Source: an uncultured Winogradskyella sp. (GTDB taxonomy: Bacteria > Bacteroidota > Bacteroidia > Flavobacteriales > Flavobacteriaceae). From it: a stretch of 64,000 nucleotides of DNA. The notes below the pieces were generated by a model. That model did no database searches, had not been told where the DNA came from, and saw only the letters and a program-made list of their open reading frames with translations. The stretch lies in assembly GCF_947496485.1 (NCBI RefSeq), contig NZ_CANMCZ010000002.1, forward strand, positions 124,001 through 188,000. Reading direction: 5' to 3'. Below are positions 35,500 to 43,756 of this stretch, one piece after another; the first letter of the stretch is position 1, and each line of letters starts with the position of its first letter. The translations under genes and the position numbers were made by a program.

Positions 35500-36722
35500 T
35501 AAATCGTTTTTTAAAAAATATTGGTCCAGGTCCTTTAGTAGCTGCTGCCTTTATTGGTCCAGGAACTGTAACCTTATGTACACTTGCTGGTGTCAATTTT
35601 GGTTATAATTTGCTTTGGGCAATGGTATTATCGGTTTTTGCGACTATTGTTTTGCAAGAAATGGCTGCACGTTTAGGTATTGTATCTCAAAAAGGATTAT
35701 CTGAAGTTATAAGACAAGAGTTAAAAAATCCTTTTGTAAAAGGATTTGCTATTGTATTAATCTTATCTGCAATTGTTGTAGGTAACGCAGCCTACGAAGC
35801 AGGGAATATTAGTGGTGGTGCTCTGGGAATGGAAACTGTTTTTGGTCAACCAAATATTACATTTGGCTCAATTAGCTTTAATGCTTACTCAGTTTTTATT
35901 GGTATGGTAGCATTTATATTGCTATATATTGGAAATTATAAAATACTTGAACGCATATTAGTAAGCCTTGTTATTTTAATGAGTTTGGCTTTTTTAGTTA
36001 CAGCTATAATTACAAAACCGAATTTGATGGATATTTTTAAAGGAGCTTTTATTCCTAGATTTCCTGAGAAAAGTATTCTGACCATCATTGGTCTTATTGG
36101 AACTACAGTTGTGCCTTACAATTTATTTCTGCATGCCTCATTGGTTAAAACTAAATGGAAAAATAAAAGTGATCTCAGTTTTGCCAGAAAAGATACCGTT
36201 ATTGCTGTTGCACTTGGTGGTATAGTATCAATGTGTATTATCATCTCTGCATCAGCAATTCCTTTTGAAGGAATTACTAACGCCTCGGATTTAGCAAAAG
36301 GACTTGAACCTTTATTTGGTGTTTATGCAAAGTACTTTCTGTCCATTGGTTTATTTGCTGCAGGAATAACAAGTGCAATTACAGCTCCTTTAGCTGCAGC
36401 TTTTGTTGCAACTGGTTGCTTGGGCTGGAGTGGTAATATGAAGTCAAAGCAGTTTAGAGGTGTCTGGATGTTTATATTGGGCTTAGGTGTTGTTTTTTCT
36501 TCAATAGGTCTTAAATCTATTGAGATTATAAAATTTGCCCAGGTTGCTAATGGTTTACTATTACCTATTATTGCAGGCTTCTTGCTTTGGGTAATGAATA
36601 AATCTTCTGTGCTTGGTTCCTACAAAAATTCAAAGCTCCAGAATATTTTCGGAATAGTAATTTTGGTTATTACGATTTTTTTAGGAGTAAAAGGGATTTT
36701 GAGCGTGTTTAAAATAATCTAA
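35496..36722 (+). CDS. Nramp-family transporter lacking the metal-binding motifs
   Basis: 408 residues with about 11 membrane helices in the Nramp/LeuT-fold order. TM1 reads GPGPLVAAAFIGPGTVTLC: GPGT at 21-24 replaces the canonical DPGN whose Asp and Asn bind the metal. TM6 reads VPYNLFLHASLV: VPYN at 206-209 replaces MPH, whose Met is also a metal ligand. With both ligand sets gone, divalent metal transport is unlikely. The gene abuts pxpA and overlaps the DUF2891 gene; in Bacillus subtilis an Nramp homologue (ycsG) also neighbours ycsF/kipI/kipA. The likely substrate is 5-oxoproline or a related amino acid (inference). Confidence 0.85.
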   Translation: MINRFLKNIGPGPLVAAAFIGPGTVTLCTLAGVNFGYNLLWAMVLSVFATIVLQEMAARLGIVSQKGLSEVIRQELKNPFVKGFAIVLILSAIVVGNAAYEAGNISGGALGMETVFGQPNITFGSISFNAYSVFIGMVAFILLYIGNYKILERILVSLVILMSLAFLVTAIITKPNLMDIFKGAFIPRFPEKSILTIIGLIGTTVVPYNLFLHASLVKTKWKNKSDLSFARKDTVIAVALGGIVSMCIIISASAIPFEGITNASDLAKGLEPLFGVYAKYFLSIGLFAAGITSAITAPLAAAFVATGCLGWSGNMKSKQFRGVWMFILGLGVVFSSIGLKSIEIIKFAQVANGLLLPIIAGFLLWVMNKSSVLGSYKNSKLQNIFGIVILVITIFLGVKGILSVFKII

Positions 36723-37466
36723 ATGGAGCCTATTTTTCAAATAGATATTAATGCAGATGTTGGTGAGGGAATCAACAACGAATCAGCGATAATGCCTTAT
36801 TTATCATCTTGTAATATTGCTTGTGGTGGACATGCAGGTGATTTAGAGACCATGACTAAAGTTGTGCAACTAGCAAAGCAGCACAATGTAAAAGTAGGTG
36901 CGCATCCTTCATTTCCTGATAAAAAGAACTTTGGAAGATTGGATATGAAAATTTCAGCTGCAGATTTATATAGCAGCTTAAAGCAACAAATACGAATGCT
37001 TCAAAACGTATTGTATATTCAAAAAAGTCAACTGCATCATATAAAGCCACACGGAGCTTTGTATAATATAGCTGCTAAAGATGAAAAAATTGCAACTGTT
37101 ATTGTTGAAGTGATGAAAAGTATAGCGCTACCCTTAAAATTGTATGCACCTTATAATTCAATTATCGCTGAATTGGCGCATAATGAAAATATTGAAGTAA
37201 CTTTTGAAGCCTTCGCGGATAGAAATTACAATGATGACTTATCTTTAGTATCTCGCAAAAATGCTAATGCCTTATTGACTGAAAATGACGATATATTGAG
37301 TCATATTCTAAATATGATAAAGCATCAAAATGTAATAACAGCTAGTGGAATAGAAGTGCCTATAAAAGCGTCAACATTTTGTGTACATGGTGATACCAAA
37401 AATGCAATTGAAATTTTGAAATTTCTAAATCAAGAATTACCAAAACATCAAATCTCAATTCAATAA
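36723..37466 (+). CDS. pxpA: 5-oxoprolinase subunit PxpA (LamB/YcsF family)
   Basis: 247 residues. DINADVGEGINNE, SSCNIACGGHAGDLETM, VGAHPSFPDKKNFGR, HHIKPHGALYNIAAK, TFEAFADRNYNDD and STFCVHGDTKNAIEI are the conserved LamB/YcsF motifs. PxpA with PxpB and PxpC forms the bacterial ATP-dependent 5-oxoprolinase, which opens 5-oxo-L-proline to glutamate. The start ATG follows the transporter stop with no gap, and pxpB follows after 5 bases. Length normal. Confidence 0.95.
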   Translation: MEPIFQIDINADVGEGINNESAIMPYLSSCNIACGGHAGDLETMTKVVQLAKQHNVKVGAHPSFPDKKNFGRLDMKISAADLYSSLKQQIRMLQNVLYIQKSQLHHIKPHGALYNIAAKDEKIATVIVEVMKSIALPLKLYAPYNSIIAELAHNENIEVTFEAFADRNYNDDLSLVSRKNANALLTENDDILSHILNMIKHQNVITASGIEVPIKASTFCVHGDTKNAIEILKFLNQELPKHQISIQ

Positions 37467-37471
37467 AATTT

Positions 37472-38200
37472 ATGATTTATAATCTTAAGTATTCTCGCTA
37501 TAATGAGTCTTCTATTTTGATAGAATGGAAAGCTATTATTGACGAAAATATACTTCAAGACGTGTTAAGGTTCAAATTTCTTATTGAAAATAATAATATT
37601 AAACAAAAAGTTGAAGTAATTAGCACATATAATTCACTTTTAATTGTTTATGATTATGCTATTGATAGTTTCAATAGCAAGATATTTACTCTAAAATCAC
37701 TGTATCTTCAACAAAATGAATCTGAAAGCACAAAACCTTCTCATTGGAAAATCCCAGTGTGCTATGCTGATCAATTTGCAATAGATTTAGAGAATTTTTC
37801 AAACCAAAAAAAACTTTCAAAATCTGAAATAACTAAGCTGCATTCCGATACCATTTATACTGTTTTTTTTATCGGATTTTTACCTGGGTTTCTGTACTTA
37901 GGAGGATTAGACTCTAGATTATTTTTAGACCGTAAAACGACTCCAAATCTAAATGTAAAAAAAGGGTCTGTTGCCATTGGAGGACAACAAACCGGAATAT
38001 ACCCTCAAGATAGTCCTGGTGGTTGGCATATCATTGGTAATTCACCAATAGAATTATTTAATACCAATTCTAATCCACCATGCTTTATTAAAGCGGGTGA
38101 TAAAATTCAATTCCAGTCTATTAGTGTTTCAGAACATAACACTATTACTAGAAGTTTGGAAAATTCGCTGTTTAATCTAAAATCATTAAAGTGTGATTAA
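37472..38200 (+). CDS. pxpB: 5-oxoprolinase subunit PxpB (KipI family)
   Basis: 242 residues. The C-terminal half carries the family motifs: HSDTIYTVFFIGFLPGFLYL, RKTTPNLNVKKGSVAIGGQQTG and YPQDSPGGWHIIGNSPIELF. The N-terminal domain is more divergent, as usual. PxpB pairs with PxpC; in Bacillus the homologue KipI also inhibits kinase A, but no such kinase is implied here. It overlaps pxpC by 8 bases. Confidence 0.93.
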   Translation: MIYNLKYSRYNESSILIEWKAIIDENILQDVLRFKFLIENNNIKQKVEVISTYNSLLIVYDYAIDSFNSKIFTLKSLYLQQNESESTKPSHWKIPVCYADQFAIDLENFSNQKKLSKSEITKLHSDTIYTVFFIGFLPGFLYLGGLDSRLFLDRKTTPNLNVKKGSVAIGGQQTGIYPQDSPGGWHIIGNSPIELFNTNSNPPCFIKAGDKIQFQSISVSEHNTITRSLENSLFNLKSLKCD

Positions 38201-39041
38201 AGTATTAAAGTCAGGATTTTACAGTAACATTCAAGATCAAGGACGATTTGGATATAGAAATTATGGTGTTCCTATATCTGGTGCTATGGATTTGTATTCT
38301 TGTGAATTTGCTAATGCTTTATTAGGTAATTCTAAGAGATGTGCAACTTTAGAAATTACAATGGTTGGTCCAAAACTTCAATTTTTAAAACCTACAAGTA
38401 TTGCTATTTCTGGTGCACATATGAAACCTAAATTAAATGATGTACCTATTGAGGTAAATTCAGTAATAGCAATAGAAAGTAATGATATACTCAGTTTTGG
38501 TAGATTAGACAAAGGATTTAGAAGTTACTTAGCTGTTAAAGGAGGATTTATTACTGAGCAGGTTTTTAAAAGCAGAAGCATGTTTAATAATATTACCAAG
38601 ACCAAGTATCTTTCTATTGATGATAGTATTGGTTATTTAGATGTAAATCGAGAATTTAAAAATTCAAATGCGCATGTTAAATTTGACAATTCGATATTAG
38701 ACAGCAATAACCTTGAGGTTTATAAAGGACCAGAATTTGAAAGGCTTTCTAGTGACCAAAAGAATAGATTGTTTCATTCAGAATTGAAGGTTTCTAAGCT
38801 TAATAACAGAATGGCCTATCAGTTGGAGCCCTTGTTAGAAAACACATTAATGCCAATATTAACGGCTCCAGTTTTACCAGGAACAATTCAATTAACTCCA
38901 AAAGGACAATTGATTGTTTTGATGCGAGACTGTCAAACTACAGGTGGTTATCCTAGAATTCTTCAACTAACTGAAAAGGCTATAAACGTTTTAAGCCAAA
39001 AAACAACAGGTAAAAGATTAAAAATCAGTCTAAAAGACTAA
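38193..39041 (+). CDS. pxpC: 5-oxoprolinase subunit PxpC (KipA, biotin-dependent carboxyltransferase-like)
   Basis: 282 residues from GTG at 38193 (MIKVLKSGFYSNIQDQGRFG). Seen: QDQGRFGYRNYGVPISGAMD, LEITMVGPKLQFL, DKGFRSYLAVKGGF, the KLNNRMAYQLEP segment and the closing GTIQLTPKGQLIVLMRDCQTTGGYPRI. It completes the PxpABC complex. Family members are about 300-330 residues; this one is slightly short. Last gene of the operon; 89 bases separate it from the next gene. Confidence 0.93.
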   Translation: MIKVLKSGFYSNIQDQGRFGYRNYGVPISGAMDLYSCEFANALLGNSKRCATLEITMVGPKLQFLKPTSIAISGAHMKPKLNDVPIEVNSVIAIESNDILSFGRLDKGFRSYLAVKGGFITEQVFKSRSMFNNITKTKYLSIDDSIGYLDVNREFKNSNAHVKFDNSILDSNNLEVYKGPEFERLSSDQKNRLFHSELKVSKLNNRMAYQLEPLLENTLMPILTAPVLPGTIQLTPKGQLIVLMRDCQTTGGYPRILQLTEKAINVLSQKTTGKRLKISLKD

Positions 39042-39130
39042 TACTGTAAGAAAACATTTAATAAAAAATTCCGTATGTTCAATAAATTCAATAATTTAGA
39101 AGGACTATTAATTAAATAATCTAACTTATT

Positions 39131-39649
39131 ATGAAAAAATTCGGATTACTCCTCCTAGGAATTATCTTAGGAGCATTAGCTATGTATTTTTATTGTTCCA
39201 AGGATGTCGCAGACATGGAATCTGGACAACCAACAGTTGCGCCTAAAGGCATCATTACATCAAATCAAGCCATGGTTCTTGATAAAGCTTATGACATAAA
39301 GCATCGTATTATTAATGATTCACTTTTTAAAAAATCTACTGATGGAGGAGATAATAGATCATCTTGGTGGCCAATAGAAGATATTCAGAATTTTATCAAT
39401 CATGCAGAGAACCAAGCAGGTGAGTTAGGCTATACCATGGATGGTTTACGAGTTTATTTGGGAGCGTATCCCAAAGCTAATGGGCAAGAAGGTTTAACCA
39501 CCATGTTTATTGTCCCAACAGGTAAGTCAAATAAATCTAATGGCAGTATGTTTCCAATGTTACAAGGTGGTAGTGGTGATATTAAAGGTGCTGATGGATT
39601 GAATTTTGGACAAAGCGGCTATCCTCCCGGTGCAAATTATCCCCAATAA
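39131..39649 (+). CDS. Hypothetical protein with one N-terminal membrane helix
   Basis: 172 residues. MKKFGLLLLGIILGALAMYFYC is a membrane anchor or lipoprotein-like signal (Cys at 22). The outside part contains SSWWPIEDIQNFINHAENQAGELGYTM and a Gly/Asn-rich end (LQGGSGDIKGADGLNFGQSG). I do not recognise the family. It is the first of a three-gene unit with a polytopic membrane protein and a histidine kinase, so a sensory or assembly role is possible. Confidence 0.7.
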   Translation: MKKFGLLLLGIILGALAMYFYCSKDVADMESGQPTVAPKGIITSNQAMVLDKAYDIKHRIINDSLFKKSTDGGDNRSSWWPIEDIQNFINHAENQAGELGYTMDGLRVYLGAYPKANGQEGLTTMFIVPTGKSNKSNGSMFPMLQGGSGDIKGADGLNFGQSGYPPGANYPQ

Positions 39650-39663
39650 ATTTATATAAATAT

Positions 39664-40338
39664 ATGGAAGGTTTCATCATTACCTTTTTCGAATTATTAG
39701 CTGCATTTGCAGGTTTTTTCCATTTATCGAAAAAAAGTAAATCAAGATTGAGACCTTTTGTATACTTTTTAGTAATTACAGTTTTTGTAGAAGCCGTTGG
39801 TTCTTACAGAAATTTTTATGGAAAGATAGATTTTTTAGATAATTTAATTGGAACAAAATTTGAATATAATGCATGGTTATATAATGCTTTTTTAATTTTT
39901 TCACTTTTTTTTTATTTAAAATTTTATCTCTCCATAGTTTCAATCTCTATGAATAAATTAATATTAAAGAGTTTAATTTTTATTTCATTTTTAATTGTTG
40001 GTTTAGATCTATATGTTTCTGGAACAGATTATTTCGTATACAACTTGGAATATAGTTTTATTTGGACAACTTTTGTTGTTTTTGTTTGTGTTGCCTTATA
40101 TTTTTATGAGATATTAATAAGCGATAAAGTGCTTAAGTTTTATAACTCTTCATTATTCTACATTAGTATTGGTTTATTGATTTGGTGGTTAGTTTTACCT
40201 CCCATGATAGTATATATGCCCCTGTATAAAAATGTTAATCCTGGTCTTGTTACTTTGAGAACATATATTTTTTTAATATCAAATATTATTCTGTATAGTG
40301 GTTTTATAATCGGATTTTTATGGAGCAAGGAGGAGTAA
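39664..40338 (+). CDS. Polytopic membrane protein, sensor-like
   Basis: 224 residues with about seven hydrophobic helices (1-20, 31-48, 70-90, 98-115, 127-148, 162-180, 195-218), very few charged residues and no recognised motif. The layout resembles the 7TM sensory parts of kinases. It begins 14 bases after the small anchor gene, and its end overlaps the kinase gene by 19 bases, so it may be the sensory membrane half of a split receptor kinase. Confidence 0.7.
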   Translation: MEGFIITFFELLAAFAGFFHLSKKSKSRLRPFVYFLVITVFVEAVGSYRNFYGKIDFLDNLIGTKFEYNAWLYNAFLIFSLFFYLKFYLSIVSISMNKLILKSLIFISFLIVGLDLYVSGTDYFVYNLEYSFIWTTFVVFVCVALYFYEILISDKVLKFYNSSLFYISIGLLIWWLVLPPMIVYMPLYKNVNPGLVTLRTYIFLISNIILYSGFIIGFLWSKEE

Positions 40339-41120
40339 ATAAAGAGGATTTAGATTTAACGGTATTAGTTTACTCAATAGTTGTTATAGCAATTATTGCT
40401 GTAACAATTATTCTATTTTTTATCGTCTTCCAAAAACGTAAAAACAAACTTCTTTTAGATAAAATTAATCAACAAAAGGCTTTTGATGAAGAATTAATTA
40501 AAACCCAACAAGAAATACAAGAAGAAACTTTAAAGCATGTTGGTCGAGAACTTCATGATAACATCGGTCAAATGCTTGTCATGTCTACTATGCAAATGAA
40601 TGCGGCTGTAAAAGTGGTTAATGATGAAGTTAAAACTAAAGTCACCAATGCAGCAGAAACCCTAAAAAGTACTTTAGAAGAAGTAAGAGCTTTGTCTAAA
40701 TCCTTAAATAGTGATGTTATATTTAATTTAGGTTTTGATGCCACAGTTAAAAATGAAATTGAGCGCTTAAACAAATCTGGATTCATTAACGCTACCATTA
40801 ATATTTCTGGCGAAAAAGTAAATTTTGAAAATAAAAAAGATGAAATCATTTTATTCAGGATTTTGCAGGAATTTTTTTCAAATACCTTAAAATATGCTGG
40901 AGCAGAAAATTTGAAGGTCGATTTACATTATCTGGAAGATAAGTTAGAAATCAGAGTAGAAGATGATGGTGAAGGTTTCAATATTAATTCAGCAGAAAAA
41001 GGTTCTGGACTTATTAATATGGAAAAACGAGCAGAATTGATAAATGCAAAATATCAATTGACATCTCAAGCAGAAAAAGGTACTAATCTTTATTTAGATT
41101 ACCCATTTAGAACAATTTAA
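40320..41120 (+). CDS. NarL-type sensor histidine kinase (HisKA_3)
   Basis: 266 residues. One membrane helix (about 10-34), coiled segment, then HisKA_3 with phospho-His in GRELHDNIGQMLVMS and an HATPase domain (FRILQEFFSNTLKYA, VEDDGEGFN, GSGLINMEKRAELI). It has no large sensor domain, fitting a partnership with the overlapping upstream membrane protein. No response regulator is encoded nearby; NarL/FixJ-type regulators elsewhere would be its target. It converges with the RluA-family gene, their stop codons overlapping. Confidence 0.92.
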   Translation: MEQGGVNKEDLDLTVLVYSIVVIAIIAVTIILFFIVFQKRKNKLLLDKINQQKAFDEELIKTQQEIQEETLKHVGRELHDNIGQMLVMSTMQMNAAVKVVNDEVKTKVTNAAETLKSTLEEVRALSKSLNSDVIFNLGFDATVKNEIERLNKSGFINATINISGEKVNFENKKDEIILFRILQEFFSNTLKYAGAENLKVDLHYLEDKLEIRVEDDGEGFNINSAEKGSGLINMEKRAELINAKYQLTSQAEKGTNLYLDYPFRTI

Positions 41121-41815
41121 TTATTACAGGCATTCCATAAAGGATCATTAGGCAAAGGAGCAGTAACAGTTATAGCTTCTTTTTTTACAGGATGAATAAA
41201 ACGCAATGTCCTAGCGTGCAAACTTATACTTGCATCCTTATTACTGCGATCAAAACCATATTTTAAATCTCCCTTTATTGAACAACCTATGGATGCTAAT
41301 TGTACACGAATTTGGTGATGTCTTCCCGTTTCTAAGTCAATCTCTAACAAATAAAAATTATCAAGTTTTTTAATAGTTTTATAATGTAAAATCGCTTTTT
41401 TACTATTTTCAACTTCTTTTGTGTAAGCTGTAGATTTATTGTTTTTAGGATTCTTTTTTAACCAATGTATAAGTTTGTCTTCAGTTTTTGGAGGTTGATT
41501 TTTTACCAAAGCCCAATAGGTCTTTTTTGCAGATTTTTCAGCAAACAATTTGTTGAGTCTGGGTAAAGCCTTACTAGTTTTAGAGAACAATACAACACCC
41601 GTAGTTGGTCTATCGAGTCTATGCACAACCCCAAGGTAAACATTTCCCGGTTTGTTATATTTCTCAGCTATATATTCCTTTACAACCTCACTCAAAGGTT
41701 TATCCCCAGTTTTATCACCTTGTATGATATCACCTGCACGTTTGTTTACAATAATGATGTGATTGTCCTCATAAAGGACTTGAAGATTCGATTTGTGAGA
41801 TAGAGTTTTAGACAC
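41117..41815 (-). CDS. RluA-family pseudouridine synthase
   Basis: 232 residues from GTG (complement of 41813-41815). Catalytic motif HRLDRPTTGVVLFSKT with the essential Asp; also LEIDLETGRHHQIRVQL and LHARTLRFIHPV. No S4 domain, so it belongs to the RluA/RluC-like short form. It isomerises uridines in rRNA or tRNA; the site cannot be predicted from sequence. The TTAGA repeat array at 41818-41855 separates it from the S23-type gene. Confidence 0.92.
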   Translation of the reverse strand: MSKTLSHKSNLQVLYEDNHIIIVNKRAGDIIQGDKTGDKPLSEVVKEYIAEKYNKPGNVYLGVVHRLDRPTTGVVLFSKTSKALPRLNKLFAEKSAKKTYWALVKNQPPKTEDKLIHWLKKNPKNNKSTAYTKEVENSKKAILHYKTIKKLDNFYLLEIDLETGRHHQIRVQLASIGCSIKGDLKYGFDRSNKDASISLHARTLRFIHPVKKEAITVTAPLPNDPLWNACNN

Positions 41816-41817
41816 TT

Positions 41818-41855
41818 TTAGATGGTTAGATGGTTAGATAGTTAGACTGTTTAGA
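41818..41855 (+). repeat. TTAGA array A, 8-bp period
   Basis: TTAGA occurs at 41818, 41826, 41834, 41842 and 41851, spacing 8, 8, 8 and 9. Units: TTAGATGG, TTAGATGG, TTAGATAG, TTAGACTG(T), TTAGATT. The last unit contains the stop codon of the S23-type gene. On the other strand it reads TCTAA and so is inverted relative to array B. Confidence 0.85.
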
Positions 41856-42204
41856 TTAAAGTTGATTTAAACTTCGAAATCATTTTAATAATTTCTTCTA
41901 ATTCTGAAAGACTAGATTTAAGCTCTTCATCCATTATGAATTTTAAATCAGTAGAGATTATTAACTGAGTTTCTATCTCATAGGCAGAACCAATTGCTAT
42001 CTGTAAAAATCGAGCAAAATCTTTATTAGAGTTTCTAGAGGAACCTTCGGCTATATTTGAAGGAATTGAAACAGAAGCTCTTCTTAGTTGATTTGTAAGT
42101 CCAAATTTTTCTGACTCTGGAAACTTCGATGTTATATCATAAATTTGAGAACAGAATAATCTACTTCTTTTCCATATTTGTAGTTCTTTGAATTTATGAG
42201 CCAT
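41851..42204 (-). CDS. Four-helix-bundle protein (S23 / 23S rRNA intervening-sequence family)
   Basis: 117 residues. LQIWKRSRLFCSQIYDITSKFPESEKFGLTNQLRRASVSIPSNIAEGSSR and the IGSAYEIETQL motif are diagnostic of PF05635, a four-helix-bundle family found inside 23S rRNA intervening sequences, as lone genes in Bacteroidota, and related to the Avd accessory protein of diversity-generating retroelements. No reverse transcriptase, template repeat or rRNA gene is near. It lies between two inverted TCTAA arrays, which suggests that gene plus repeats may move or spread together. Function unknown. Confidence 0.9.
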   Translation of the reverse strand: MAHKFKELQIWKRSRLFCSQIYDITSKFPESEKFGLTNQLRRASVSIPSNIAEGSSRNSNKDFARFLQIAIGSAYEIETQLIISTDLKFIMDEELKSSLSELEEIIKMISKFKSTLI

Positions 42205-42213
42205 ATTTGCAAA

Positions 42214-42279
42214 TCTAAAACAATGTCTAGAAATCTAACAATCTAAAAGTCTAATGATCTAATAAGTCTAATGATCTAA
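42214..42279 (+). repeat. TCTAA array B, 8-bp period
   Basis: TCTAA/TCTAG at 42214, 42226, 42234, 42242, 42250, 42258, 42267 and 42275. It fills the gap between the start of the S23-type gene and the stop of panB, in opposite orientation to array A. Confidence 0.85.
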
Positions 42280-42280
42280 A

Positions 42281-43099
42281 CTAATATTGCTCTTTTTCAT
42301 TAGGGAAATCACCGCTTTTCACATCGTCACCATACTGAGAAATGGCCTTTGTCATTCCTTCATATAGATGCATATAGCGTCTTAAAAACCGAGGATTAAA
42401 TTCGTGTGTCATACCAAGCATATCGTGTAAAACAAGAACTTGTCCATCAACACCATTACCAGCTCCAATACCAATAACAGGAATACTAACACTTTTGGCT
42501 ACTTCTTCTGCTAACTTTGCTGGTATTTTTTCTAAAACGATACCAAAACAACCAGCTTTTTCGAGCATTAAAGCATCTTCTTTAAGTTGTTCAGCTTCTT
42601 GTTCTTCTTTTGCTCTAACTGTATAAGTACCAAATTTGTATATAGATTGTGGAGTTAGACCTAAGTGTCCCATTACTGGAATACCTGCATTCAAGATACG
42701 TTTTATAGATTCTTTCACTTCTTTACCACCTTCCATTTTTACGGCATGGCCTCCAGATTCTTTCATTATTCTTATAGCAGAGCGTAGGGCTTCTTTAGGA
42801 TCACTTTGGTAGCTTCCAAAAGGTAAATCTACTACAACCAAACAACGATCTATCGCTCTTACTACAGAAGACGCATGATATATCATTTGATCTAATGTAA
42901 TAGGTAACGTTGTTTCATGGCCTGCCATAACATTACTAGCGGAATCACCAACTAAAATCACATCAATACCTGATCCATCTACAATTTTAGCCATTGTATA
43001 ATCATATGCCGTGAGCATAGATATTTTTTCGCCTCTAGATTTCATATCTACTAACGATTTCACAGTGATTCTTTTATATTCTTTTTTAGCTACTGACAT
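42281..43099 (-). CDS. panB: 3-methyl-2-oxobutanoate hydroxymethyltransferase
   Basis: 272 residues, standard length. [37 protein letters not shown] (metal Asp), [39 protein letters not shown] and [20 protein letters not shown] are the PanB motifs. It transfers a hydroxymethyl group from methylene-THF to ketoisovalerate for pantothenate and CoA. It is alone here, without panC or panD. The downstream side is occupied by TCTAA array B. Confidence 0.97.
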   Translation of the reverse strand: MSVAKKEYKRITVKSLVDMKSRGEKISMLTAYDYTMAKIVDGSGIDVILVGDSASNVMAGHETTLPITLDQMIYHASSVVRAIDRCLVVVDLPFGSYQSDPKEALRSAIRIMKESGGHAVKMEGGKEVKESIKRILNAGIPVMGHLGLTPQSIYKFGTYTVRAKEEQEAEQLKEDALMLEKAGCFGIVLEKIPAKLAEEVAKSVSIPVIGIGAGNGVDGQVLVLHDMLGMTHEFNPRFLRRYMHLYEGMTKAISQYGDDVKSGDFPNEKEQY

Positions 43100-43205
43100 G
43101 TTGTAAAAATTAGTTGTTTGTAAAAATAATGAGATTTGTTAAACTTTTCTTTAATTTAATCCACAAATACTGACAAATAACTAATTTGTTTAAAACTACA
43201 ATTCT

Positions 43206-43664
43206 ATGAAACGACTACCACTAATCTGTACTTTAATATTAGTATCTATAAGTAATGCTCAAAATCCTGAAACCGAAAATGTAAAGGCTACAATCATAGA
43301 ATTCTTTGACGCTTTTCATAAGCAAGATACTACTGCTCTAAAAGCTATGGCTAAAGGCAATATAAAAATGCAATCTATCTCAGTAAATAAGGAGGGTAAA
43401 ACCGTTTTAAAAGAGGATGATTTTTACCAATTTGTAAAAAATATTGCTAGCATTCCTAAGGACAGGACTTTTGAAGAAAGGTTATTAGAATTTAATATCC
43501 AAGTTGATGGTAATATGGCAAATGCTTGGACTCCTTACGAGTTTTGGTACAATGGAAATTTTAGCCATTGTGGCGTTAATTCTTTTCAGTTGATAAAAGA
43601 AGATGATAACTGGAAGATTATTTATTTAGTTGATACCAGAAGACGACAAGGGTGTCAAGAATAG
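43206..43664 (+). CDS. Secreted NTF2-like (SnoaL-type) protein
   Basis: 152 residues with a signal peptide (MKRLPLICTLILVSISNAQ). ENVKATIIEFFDAFHKQDTTALKAM, then MANAWTPYEFWYNGNFSHCGVNSFQLIKEDDNWKIIYLVDTRRR is the NTF2/SnoaL fold with the terminal beta hairpin. Proteins of this type in the periplasm often bind small ligands; no catalytic residues can be assigned. Divergent from panB and followed by TCTAA array C. Confidence 0.82.
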   Translation: MKRLPLICTLILVSISNAQNPETENVKATIIEFFDAFHKQDTTALKAMAKGNIKMQSISVNKEGKTVLKEDDFYQFVKNIASIPKDRTFEERLLEFNIQVDGNMANAWTPYEFWYNGNFSHCGVNSFQLIKEDDNWKIIYLVDTRRRQGCQE

Positions 43665-43708
43665 ATAATTAGATTTTCAGACTTTTTTAGAAAAGTATAT
43701 TCCCAAAA

Positions 43709-43755
43709 TCTAACATGTCTAATAATCTAACAAATCTAGAGGTCTAACAATCTAA
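43709..43755 (+). repeat. TCTAA array C, 8-9 bp period
   Basis: TCTAA/TCTAG at 43709, 43718, 43726, 43735, 43743 and 43751, lying between the NTF2-like gene and the stop of sdaA. Same unit and orientation as array B. Confidence 0.85.
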
Positions 43756-43756
43756 A

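Noticed and set aside
41851-42204. Diversity-generating retroelement, because the protein family is related to Avd
   Set aside because: No reverse transcriptase, template repeat or variable target gene is found nearby.
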